From NCBI GenBank assembly GCA_958436175.1, contig CAUBJF010000005.1, positions 132,401-196,400 on the forward strand: a stretch of DNA of 64,000 nt. Direction: 5' to 3'. The notes beneath the pieces were generated by a model. The model had not been told where the DNA came from and made no database searches. It saw only the letters and a list, made by a program, of their open reading frames with translations. Numbering within the stretch: position 1 is the stretch's first letter; every line of letters begins with the position of its first letter. The position numbers were made by a program, and so were the translations under genes. Of this stretch, positions 43,936 to 51,800 are shown one piece after another. Source of the stretch: an uncultured Muribaculaceae bacterium. GTDB taxonomy: Bacteria; Bacteroidota; Bacteroidia; Bacteroidales; Muribaculaceae.

Positions 43936-44715
43936 TTATCGTCTGTCGGCCACGATACGCGACAGGGCTATCGCCGTCGCAGCGGACACATTGAGGCTTT
44001 CGACAGCATGCGGGCCGGAGCCTGTCAAAGGAATGTTGAGGCGGTGCGAAACAAGAGGCTCAAGCTCTGCGGAGATACCCGAACCCTCATTGCCCATCAG
44101 CAGTATGCCGCCGGAGGCAAAGCTTGTCCGATAGATGTCCTCGCCGTCGAGATAAGTACCGTAGACGGCCACATCCTTAAGCTGCGAGAGATATACCTTA
44201 AGGTCTGTATAGCATACTTTTACGCTTGCCACGGCACCCATGGAAGCCTGCACGGTCTTGGGGTTGAAGGCATCGACAGTGTCGATCGAGGCGAGGACAT
44301 AGCGTATGCCCATCCAGTCGCATGTTCGGAGTATCGTGCCGAGGTTGCCGGGATCCTGAATACGGTCGAGCGCAACGGCATAATTATCACGCAGATAGGA
44401 TTCTTCAGGAGCTTTCACGGCTTCAGGAAGCTCGAAATAGGCTATCACGGGGGGCGTCGTTCCGAGATTGGTGAGCTGTCGCAGCACGTCGCCTCCGGCA
44501 ACATTAATTTCCCGGATATCGAAGCCCGACAGCTCGTTTCCAGCCGTCCAAGCCTCATTTGCAAAGAGATAGCGACAGGGCGTAGCGGCTTTGAGCAACT
44601 CCATGACACATTTTGAGCCTTCTGCTATAAAAAGGCCGTCGCGGCGGCGCCATTTCGCCTCGGTGAGACGGCCCAGTTCCTTAGCCATCCGGCGTGTCAG
44701 TACGAAATCTACCAC
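43936..44715 (-). CDS. SpoU/TrmH-family RNA 2'-O-methyltransferase
   Basis: A 259-residue SPOUT enzyme using S-adenosylmethionine. An N-terminal substrate-binding domain (1-95) is followed by the knot: DRIQDPGNLGTILRTCDWMG (motif 1), GNEGSGIS (motif 2) and IPLTGSGPHAVESLNVSAA (motif 3). It probably methylates rRNA (RlmB-like), but the exact target cannot be read from sequence. Overlaps bioB by 7 bp. Confidence 0.85.
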   Translation of the reverse strand: MVDFVLTRRMAKELGRLTEAKWRRRDGLFIAEGSKCVMELLKAATPCRYLFANEAWTAGNELSGFDIREINVAGGDVLRQLTNLGTTPPVIAYFELPEAVKAPEESYLRDNYAVALDRIQDPGNLGTILRTCDWMGIRYVLASIDTVDAFNPKTVQASMGAVASVKVCYTDLKVYLSQLKDVAVYGTYLDGEDIYRTSFASGGILLMGNEGSGISAELEPLVSHRLNIPLTGSGPHAVESLNVSAATAIALSRIVADRR

Positions 44716-45698
44716 TGATAGCCCGCCTCCTTCACGAGTTCCTTATCCTGTGCTACGGAAGCCCCGAGAGTCGTGAGCATATCGCCTACGATGGCACCGT
44801 TGATGCCTACCTCGAGGGCGCGTTTCTGTCCCTGACGCGACAGGCGTGCGCGTCCTCCGGCAAAGCGGATCTGCGCATGGGGATGGGCGAAACGGAATAG
44901 AGCGACAGTCCGGATAATTTCGTCCTCGGCGATAAGTGGTGTCGATTCGAGGGGCGTTCCCGGAATCGGAGAGAGAATATTGATTGGAATCGAGCAGGGC
45001 TTAACCTCGCGAAGCTTGACGGCGAACTCGACACGCTGGCGGCGAGTTTCGCCCATGCCGATGATGCCTCCGCAGCATACCTCCATGCCTATGCGACGGG
45101 CAGCCCGGATTGTCTCCATCTTGTCGGCCTGCGTGTGGGTCGTGCATAGTTCGGGGAACATCGAGGGAGCGGTCTCGAGGTTGCAGTGGTAGCGGTTCAC
45201 GCCGGCGGCATGAAGCTTGCGGAGCTCGTCCTCCGAGAGAAGGCCGAGCGAGGCGCATGTCTCCGTCCCTTGGGCGGCTCTCACGTCGGCGAGCAACTTG
45301 CATATCGCATCGAGTGCGCGACCCTTGACGGAACGACCGCTCGCCACCAGCGAATAGCGGCCAATGCCGAGCGTGGCATTGTCCTTGGCGGCTTTCATGG
45401 CCGCCTCGGTATCCACGAGCTCGTAGGTGTCGCAGTGAGTATTGTAATGTGCCGACTGGGCACACCATTTGCAGTTTTCAGGACAACGGCCCGAACGGGC
45501 GTTGACAATAGAACAGGTATCGAACTTACGGGGAACGAACTTCGCCGTAATCTCCCTGGCACCGTCGAGAAGAGCCTCGGTACCTTCTTCACTTTCGATG
45601 TCGGCGAGGCTGTAGAGAGTGCCTTCGTCGAGTGTTCCGCCGGAAAGCACCGTGTCCAGTGCGTCTCGGACAAGTGATAGTTCTTCGTTTTTTTCCAT
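44709..45698 (-). CDS. bioB: Biotin synthase
   Basis: A 329-residue radical-SAM enzyme inserting sulfur into dethiobiotin. RCPENCKWCAQS holds the SAM cluster cysteines Cys72, Cys76 and Cys79; further motifs are YHCNLET, CCGGIIGMGE and NILSPIPGTPLE, and RLSRQGQ-like residues near the C terminus. No other bio gene is nearby, so biotin precursors must be made from other loci or taken up. Confidence 0.95.
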   Translation of the reverse strand: MEKNEELSLVRDALDTVLSGGTLDEGTLYSLADIESEEGTEALLDGAREITAKFVPRKFDTCSIVNARSGRCPENCKWCAQSAHYNTHCDTYELVDTEAAMKAAKDNATLGIGRYSLVASGRSVKGRALDAICKLLADVRAAQGTETCASLGLLSEDELRKLHAAGVNRYHCNLETAPSMFPELCTTHTQADKMETIRAARRIGMEVCCGGIIGMGETRRQRVEFAVKLREVKPCSIPINILSPIPGTPLESTPLIAEDEIIRTVALFRFAHPHAQIRFAGGRARLSRQGQKRALEVGINGAIVGDMLTTLGASVAQDKELVKEAGYQW

Positions 45699-45719
45699 TG
45701 CAATAGTGATTTGAGGGGT

Positions 45720-47375
45720 CTACTTGTAGAGATATCGCCTGATGGAGCGTTTCGGGGTCTTTTCGAACTCCTCGGACATTATCTCCATGCCGCTGACCTT
45801 GCTGTAGTCGGGAAGACTGTCATTGAGGACGGCGATGTTCTTGTTCATCATAGCCTCGATGTCTTTCTCTGTCATCTTGTCCTTCTTAGCCTCTTCCCTG
45901 TCGGGGACAATCAAGGCTATTAGCTTGTTGTCGCGACTTACGACCAGTGATTCCGCAACAAGAGGAAGGTTGTTGAGCTTCTGTTCGATTTCTTCCGGAT
46001 ATATGTTCTGGCCGGAAGGCCCGAGAATCATGTTCTTGTCGCGGCCTCGGATATAGAGGAATCCGTCCTTGTCGATGGTACAGAGGTCGCCTGTGTTCAT
46101 CCAGCCGTCCTTGAATACCTCGGCAGTGGCCTCGGGGTTCTTATAATAGCCTTCCATCACATTTGCGCCACGTACCCAGAGCGTTCCGGGGACGTTGGCC
46201 GGATCGGGCGAGTCGATACGTCCTTCCATACGGTCGGCGAACTTACCGCATGAGCCGGGACGCTGTATCTCCCATGGAGCATAGGTGATCAGAGGGCCGC
46301 ACTCGGTCATACCGTAGCCTACAGTGAAGGGGAACTTAATCTTCCGGAGGAAGGAGGAGACATCGGGATTGAGTGGAGCACCCCCGATGATGACCTGTCG
46401 CAGCTGACCGCCGAAAGCCTGAAGCATTGTCGCACGTATCTTGGCGTAAATCTTGTTCTTAACCAAGGGCAGACAGAGCAGGAAACGCATCACAGGCTTC
46501 TGGATTACTGGGAATACCTTGCTCTTGACTATTTTCTCGAGCACGAGCGGCACGGTGATGATGAGCTTCGGCTTCACCTCTGCGAAAGCCTCCATAAGGA
46601 TGCGCGGCGAGGGTGTGCGTCCGAGGAAATAGATATGACAGCCTTTGACGAAGGGATGCAGGAGTTCGATGGCCAGGCCGAACATGTGCGCCAGGGGCAA
46701 CATGCTGACGAAGCCGTCGCCGGGGAGCAGAAACTGAAGACCGTCGATAGAGAACTGTATATTGCTCCATAAGGACTCATAGCTCAGCATCACACCCTTC
46801 GAGAAACCCATAGAGCCCGAAGTATAGTTTATCAGGGCAAGCGTGTCGCCTTTAAGCTCGGGATAGTGTACATCGGCCGAAGTAAAACCGGAAGGATACC
46901 TTTCACCAAAAAGCTTGTTCACTTCCCTGTCGACCTCGGATATCTTTTTGCTCCGGGACAAGGCCATGGAGAAATCGTGGATATAGATGACGGCAAGAAG
47001 CGATTTCATCTCGTCGGCATCGAGATCTTCCCATATGCTGCTGTCGACGAAGAATATTCTGGCATCGCTGTGGTTAACGAGATGGGCTATAGTGTCGGGC
47101 TTGAACTCGTTCAGGATGGGAACGGCGACGGCACCATAAGTGATGCATGCAAGAGCCGCCGTTGCCCATTCGGCACAGTTCTTTCCGCATAGGGCTATCT
47201 TGTCGCCCGGCTTTATACCGGCGTGTTCGAAAGCTATGTGCAGTTTGGCAATCCTGACAGCAATCTCGGAGAAAGTATAAGTATCTCCGTGGAAATTGGA
47301 CATGGCGGGTCTGTTCCAGTTGTCACGTATCGCCTGGGCTATATAAGCATTTAGAGTGTCTTGACGTTTCATCAT
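45720..47375 (-). CDS. AMP-dependent long-chain acyl-CoA synthetase-like protein
   Basis: A 551-residue adenylate-forming enzyme. LINYTSGSMGFSKGVML is the nucleotide loop (near 170-186), GYGMTECGPLI follows near 335, and YIRGRDKNMILGPSGQNIYPEEIE contains the hinge and the linker motif. It should load a fatty or other carboxylic acid onto CoA (or a carrier protein). The start lies directly after the -7 box at 47392; the longer frame to 47402 would overlap that promoter. 21 bp upstream of bioB. Confidence 0.85.
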   Translation of the reverse strand: MMKRQDTLNAYIAQAIRDNWNRPAMSNFHGDTYTFSEIAVRIAKLHIAFEHAGIKPGDKIALCGKNCAEWATAALACITYGAVAVPILNEFKPDTIAHLVNHSDARIFFVDSSIWEDLDADEMKSLLAVIYIHDFSMALSRSKKISEVDREVNKLFGERYPSGFTSADVHYPELKGDTLALINYTSGSMGFSKGVMLSYESLWSNIQFSIDGLQFLLPGDGFVSMLPLAHMFGLAIELLHPFVKGCHIYFLGRTPSPRILMEAFAEVKPKLIITVPLVLEKIVKSKVFPVIQKPVMRFLLCLPLVKNKIYAKIRATMLQAFGGQLRQVIIGGAPLNPDVSSFLRKIKFPFTVGYGMTECGPLITYAPWEIQRPGSCGKFADRMEGRIDSPDPANVPGTLWVRGANVMEGYYKNPEATAEVFKDGWMNTGDLCTIDKDGFLYIRGRDKNMILGPSGQNIYPEEIEQKLNNLPLVAESLVVSRDNKLIALIVPDREEAKKDKMTEKDIEAMMNKNIAVLNDSLPDYSKVSGMEIMSEEFEKTPKRSIRRYLYK

Positions 47376-47391
47376 GTATCTATATCTTTTG

Positions 47392-47399
47392 CAAAGATA
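47392..47399 (-). promoter_or_regulatory. -7 box before the acyl-CoA synthetase gene
   Basis: TATCTTTG on the minus strand, 16 nt from the ATG. The -33 region has no clear match. Confidence 0.5.
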
Positions 47400-47420
47400 C
47401 AAAGAATATCTTAATCATTG

Positions 47421-48935
47421 TCAGTTCTTGGGGGTTGCAGCCTGAGCTTGTGGGGCCGACTGGGCGTTACGCGGCATTTTTTTGGGGCCGACACGTGTAG
47501 AGGCCGGAGAATCCGGGGCATCGGGGTTCTGGAAGAAGGGGTAAGGCACTCCGAAGGCATCGTCGATGTCGCCGCCGGCGCTGAGGTATCCGTCGACGAC
47601 GGTGTCACGACCCGAAGGATTCTCGAAGGTATAGAGCTGGAAGGAGGAGAGCATGGCGGCAAGATGTTCGAAGACACCGTCCTGGATAGCTTCGTAGGGG
47701 AACCATTTCGAAGTGGCGGTGAAGCAGTAGACCTGGAAAGGAATACCTGCGGGTGTCTGCGGAAGGGTCGAGACGAAGCAGTCGCTATCGTGCGAGATAT
47801 GAGGATTGGCATCGAGCCACATCTTCATATAAGCCCTGAACATGCCCAGATTGGTGTCGATAGTGCCGTCGACGAGACCGTCGGGATTGTCGACATCCGC
47901 CACTTTCCCGGCATCCCTCTGCTCTACCTTCTTAGTGATATAATCGTTCATGAAAGGTATGACCTTGAATGATTCGAGCATCTGGGGCGTTGCCGGGAGG
48001 ACGCTGTCGGCATCAATCATGAAGCTGCGGCATATGCGGCGCGTGTTGCTCTGCTGCATGGTGCGGTAGTTTGTAAATCCGGAGCTTATAAGGCTGTAGG
48101 GAGGAAGAGTCGTGGTCGTTTTGTCCCAGTTGAGAACCTTGACAGCGACAAGCGACACTTCCTGGACGGTACCGTTGGCATTTGTGCCCGCCACCGAAAT
48201 CCAGTCGCCGACATGCAGGCTGTCGTTCTCCGAGAGCTGTACACCGGCTACCACTCCGAGGATGTTGTCTTTGAAGATCAACATCAGCACGGCCGAGAAA
48301 GCTCCGAGCCCGGCGAGGAGCGAAGCCGGCGACTTATCGAACAATACACATATAATCACGATAATGGCGATTATCCATACTATTCCTTTGGCGAGCTGCG
48401 CTATACCTTTGAGCGGCAGCCTTTTCTTGTTTGCAAGGCTGTCGATATGCAGCCATACCGCGTGTATCATCGCATTGAGGGACAGAGCCATTACAAAGAC
48501 TATATATACCAGGCAAATCTTGGTCAGGGCCGACGACAGCCCGTTGTGATTCGAGAGGGTGAACTGGATAAGGATGAGGAATACCAGAGCCGGAATCATG
48601 CGGCATATCTTATGGAAAAAGCGCACTCCGACCAACGAAGAATAGAAGCCGGAGTTCCATTTTTTCGCCACGGCCCGGACAAGATGGAAAATTATCCACT
48701 GGGCTATCCATCCGACAATCAAAGATATGCCGAAAACGACAGCCGCGTATAGCACTGTGACGACAGTCTGGTCGTGTTCGAGACCGAATATGCTGAGAAT
48801 CCAGTCGACGACATTCATTGTCGCACGTGCGATGGCGTAAGAGAAACCCGAACTGTTCTCACCGATGAAACGGTGGATATCCATGGGCCTGACAGCCGGT
48901 TCTGAGGCAGAGACTAAGTTCAATAAGGCAGACAT
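47421..48935 (-). CDS. MscS-family mechanosensitive ion channel (YbdG/MscM-like)
   Basis: A 504-residue inner-membrane channel with about five helices (60-250). The pore and beta domain show LAGLGAFSAVLMLIFKDNILG, LSENDSLHVGDWI and TTTLPPYSLISSGFTNY, as in YbdG-type MscS relatives that open under membrane tension. The cytosolic part is long (about 240 residues) and ends in an Ala/Gln/Pro tail. I prefer the ATG at 48935; a TTG start at 48965 would add ten residues. Confidence 0.8.
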   Translation of the reverse strand: MSALLNLVSASEPAVRPMDIHRFIGENSSGFSYAIARATMNVVDWILSIFGLEHDQTVVTVLYAAVVFGISLIVGWIAQWIIFHLVRAVAKKWNSGFYSSLVGVRFFHKICRMIPALVFLILIQFTLSNHNGLSSALTKICLVYIVFVMALSLNAMIHAVWLHIDSLANKKRLPLKGIAQLAKGIVWIIAIIVIICVLFDKSPASLLAGLGAFSAVLMLIFKDNILGVVAGVQLSENDSLHVGDWISVAGTNANGTVQEVSLVAVKVLNWDKTTTTLPPYSLISSGFTNYRTMQQSNTRRICRSFMIDADSVLPATPQMLESFKVIPFMNDYITKKVEQRDAGKVADVDNPDGLVDGTIDTNLGMFRAYMKMWLDANPHISHDSDCFVSTLPQTPAGIPFQVYCFTATSKWFPYEAIQDGVFEHLAAMLSSFQLYTFENPSGRDTVVDGYLSAGGDIDDAFGVPYPFFQNPDAPDSPASTRVGPKKMPRNAQSAPQAQAATPKN

Positions 48936-48973
48936 GATGAATAGATTATATACATCTAATGACAAACGGGGAA

Positions 48974-49042
48974 GCCGAATGGTTCATATAAGCCGACGAA
49001 AGCAAAAAGTTCTATGATATTGGCAAATATTGCCGAATGGTT
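48974..49042. repeat. Direct and inverted repeats in the mscS-mlaE intergenic region
   Basis: GCCGAATGGTT occurs at 48974-48984 and 49032-49042, 58 bp apart. The inverted repeat GGCAA-ATA-TTGCC (49022-49034) overlaps the second copy and ends 7 bp before the mlaE -33 box. Confidence 0.5.
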
Positions 49043-49072
49043 TTGAATCTATCCAATTATAGCGTAACTTTG
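49042..49072 (+). promoter_or_regulatory. Promoter of the mlaE-mlaF-holB-addB-hemW operon
   Basis: TTTG (49042-49045), 19 bp, TAACTTTG (49065-49072). A second -7-like box TAAATTTG lies at 49098-49105, closer to the ATG at 49137. Confidence 0.6.
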
Positions 49073-49136
49073 CAGCAATATAATCGGCGAATATCCGTAA
49101 ATTTGCACAAACAGAAAACAGAAACCGACACAGACA

Positions 49137-49886
49137 ATGATATTGACCACAGCCATAGGCACCTTCGGCAGGTACTGCATCTTCCTGAGCAGGGTCTTCA
49201 CCATCCCTGACCGCTGGAAAGTCTTTTTCAAGCGCACCGTAGCCGAAATCTCCAAATTGGGCATCGACTCGATACCTCTGGTGATGATAATCTCGGTGTT
49301 CATAGGCGCCGTCATCGCCATCCAGATGCAGCTCAACATAGCGTCACCCCTCATCCCGGCATACTCTGTCGGCCTGGCGACACGAGAGATAGTCCTTCTC
49401 GAATTCTCGAACTCTATCCTCTGTCTCATCCTTGCGGGCAAGGTAGGGTCAAACATAGCCTCGGAGATAGGCACCATGCGTGTCACCGAGCAGATAGATG
49501 CTCTCGAAATAATGGGCGTGAACTCGGCCAACTTCCTTGTTCTGCCCAAGATAGTGGCTTTCATATTCTTCATGCCGGTGCTCGGCGTACTCTGTATAGG
49601 CATCTCCCTGCTTGGCGGCTATAGCGTAGCTGTCTTCACGGACCTTATCACCGTGTCGCGCTTCGTCTACGGCCTCCAGGCCATGTTCCAGGAATGGTAT
49701 GTCTGGTACGGCCTTATCAAGAGCCTCTTCTTCGCCTTCCTCATTGCGTCGATATCCTCCTTCTTCGGCTACTATGTCAAGGGGGGTGCCCTCCAGGTCG
49801 GCAAAGCAAGTACCGATGCCGTCGTCAACAGCAGCATTTTCATTCTTCTCCTCGACGTGATACTGACAAAACTCCTGTTGCAATGA
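49137..49886 (+). CDS. mlaE: MlaE-type ABC permease (phospholipid/MCE transport)
   Basis: A 249-residue permease with five to six helices. The MlaE family block is clear (VFIGAVIAIQMQLN near 56-69, GLATREIVLLEFSNSI, RVTEQIDALEIMGV near 116-129). With MlaF it energises lipid movement between the outer and inner membranes. The MCE-domain partner MlaD is not in this operon. ATGA overlap with mlaF. Confidence 0.88.
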   Translation: MILTTAIGTFGRYCIFLSRVFTIPDRWKVFFKRTVAEISKLGIDSIPLVMIISVFIGAVIAIQMQLNIASPLIPAYSVGLATREIVLLEFSNSILCLILAGKVGSNIASEIGTMRVTEQIDALEIMGVNSANFLVLPKIVAFIFFMPVLGVLCIGISLLGGYSVAVFTDLITVSRFVYGLQAMFQEWYVWYGLIKSLFFAFLIASISSFFGYYVKGGALQVGKASTDAVVNSSIFILLLDVILTKLLLQ

Positions 49887-50674
49887 TCGAAGTCAAAGAC
49901 CTTACCAAATCGTTCGACGGGCGTACCGTTCTTCACGATATCGACGCCACATTCTATACCGGCAAGACCAACCTCATCATCGGCCAGAGCGGTTCGGGCA
50001 AGACAGTGCTCATGAAATCGCTCGTGGGGCTGATACGTCCCGAGCAGGGCCAGATTCTCTTCGACGGACGCGACCTTCTCGGCATGAAGCAGGAGGAAGT
50101 CAAGAACCTGCGCAAAGAAATAGGCATGCTTTTCCAGGGTTCGGCCCTGTTCGACTCGGAGACGGTGCTGGGCAACGTCATGTTCCCCCTTGTGATGTTC
50201 ACCTCGATGTCGCAGGCCGAAATGCGCGACCGCGCCATGTTCTGCCTCGAGCGTGTCAACCTTCTGGGGGCGGAGGACAAATACCCGGCAGAGATATCAG
50301 GCGGCATGCAGAAACGCGCCGCCATTGCCCGTGCCATTGCCCTGAACCCCAAATATCTGTTCTGCGACGAGCCCAACTCGGGTCTGGATCCCAAGACTTC
50401 GATCATCATCGACGAACTGCTCAGCGACATCACCCACGAATACAATATCACTACCGTCATCAACACGCACGACATGAACAGCGTGCTCGGTATCGGCGAA
50501 AACATCATATTCATCAACAAGGGCTACCGCGAATGGGTCGGCGACATGAGCCAGATCTACAACACCTCCAACGAAGCCCTGAATGATTTCGTCTTCGCCA
50601 CACGTCTCTTCCAGGAAGTGCGCGAATACGTGTCCGAACACGGCACCATAGCCCAGCGTGGGAAAGGAAAATGA
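49883..50674 (+). CDS. mlaF: MlaF-type ABC ATPase
   Basis: A 263-residue ATPase with Walker A GQSGSGKT (34-41), signature ISGGMQKRAAIARA, and Walker B YLFCDEPNSGLDP. The Lys/Arg-rich stretch after ISGGM is usual for MlaF. The start is fixed by the ATGA overlap; the frame before 49883 is a shadow of mlaE. The next gene begins 1 bp after its stop. Confidence 0.9.
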   Translation: MIEVKDLTKSFDGRTVLHDIDATFYTGKTNLIIGQSGSGKTVLMKSLVGLIRPEQGQILFDGRDLLGMKQEEVKNLRKEIGMLFQGSALFDSETVLGNVMFPLVMFTSMSQAEMRDRAMFCLERVNLLGAEDKYPAEISGGMQKRAAIARAIALNPKYLFCDEPNSGLDPKTSIIIDELLSDITHEYNITTVINTHDMNSVLGIGENIIFINKGYREWVGDMSQIYNTSNEALNDFVFATRLFQEVREYVSEHGTIAQRGKGK

Positions 50675-50675
50675 A

Positions 50676-51800
50676 ATGAGATTTGCCGACATCCCCGGTC
50701 ATCATGACATAAAAGAAAGGCTGCGCGACATGGTCGACAGCGGCCATCTCCCCCATGCCCTCCTCTTCGAAGGCCCGGCAGGAACCGGAAAATTCATGTT
50801 GGCACGCGCCATGTCGCAATATATCCACTGCACCGGCCGTACCCCCGACGGAGACAGCTGCGGCCATTGCCCCTCCTGCCTTCAGCACGCCGCCTTCAAC
50901 AACATCGACACCGTATTCTCTTTCCCCGTAACCAAGAAGAGCGGCAAACCGACGCTGTCCGACGACTATATCGACCTTTTCAGGGAGTTCATGACCGAGA
51001 ACCCCTACATGGATTTCGAAAAATGGCTTGAGATGCTGGGAAACATCAACGCCCAGCCCATGATATACGTCGAGGAAGGCAACGAACTCCTGCGCCGCCT
51101 GACATTCAAGGCCCGTCAGTCACAGTACAAGACAGTGCTCCTCTGGCTTCCCGAACGTCTGAAGGAAGAGACGGCCAACAAGCTTCTAAAACTCGTCGAA
51201 GAGCCCTTTGCCGACACCGTCTTCCTTATGGTAAGCAACAATTCACGACTCATCCTCCCGACCATCTACTCGCGTACCCAGCGTATCAATGTGCGTCGCT
51301 ACACCGACGAGGAAGTCGCCGGAATCCTTGAAGACGCAGGAATAGAGCCACAGGCATCGGTAGAAGCCGCCCGTATTTCCGACGGCAATGTCAACGAAGC
51401 CCTGCATCTGGCCGGTGTCGCCGACGAACGGCTCCACATGCTCGACTCGTTCGCCGACCTCATGCGAAAGGCATACGGCCGCAAGGTGGCAGCTCTAAGA
51501 GACTGGAGCAACAACACGGCTGCAATAGGACGAGAACCCGCCATGCAGTTTCTCGACTACTGCTGCCGCCTCTTCCGCGAAAGCTTCCTGGTACGTCTGC
51601 AGGTGTCCTCGCTAATAACCATGAACGCTGCCGAGAGTGCCTTCGTTGCCAAATTCTTCCCTTTTATTAACGAGAAAAACGTAGAAGACCTGATATCACT
51701 CTTCGAACGCTCCAAACGCGACATCGCCGCCAACGGCAACGCCAAGATAATACTCTTCGACATGGCCGTGCGCACCATCATCCTCATCCGTCGAAAATGA
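50676..51800 (+). CDS. holB: DNA polymerase III delta-prime (clamp-loader) subunit
   Basis: A 374-residue AAA+ protein of the clamp loader. It opens with MRFADIPGHHDIKERL, has a P-loop FEGPAGTGKFML (about 38-49), a zinc-binding set CTGRTPDGDSCGHCPSC (near 58-75), and LKEETANKLLKLVEEP (near 165-180), the SRC-like region. The P-loop residue after Lys is Phe instead of Thr/Ser, so ATP binding is doubtful, in line with the delta-prime role as stator. ATGA overlap with the next gene. Confidence 0.85.
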   Translation: MRFADIPGHHDIKERLRDMVDSGHLPHALLFEGPAGTGKFMLARAMSQYIHCTGRTPDGDSCGHCPSCLQHAAFNNIDTVFSFPVTKKSGKPTLSDDYIDLFREFMTENPYMDFEKWLEMLGNINAQPMIYVEEGNELLRRLTFKARQSQYKTVLLWLPERLKEETANKLLKLVEEPFADTVFLMVSNNSRLILPTIYSRTQRINVRRYTDEEVAGILEDAGIEPQASVEAARISDGNVNEALHLAGVADERLHMLDSFADLMRKAYGRKVAALRDWSNNTAAIGREPAMQFLDYCCRLFRESFLVRLQVSSLITMNAAESAFVAKFFPFINEKNVEDLISLFERSKRDIAANGNAKIILFDMAVRTIILIRRK

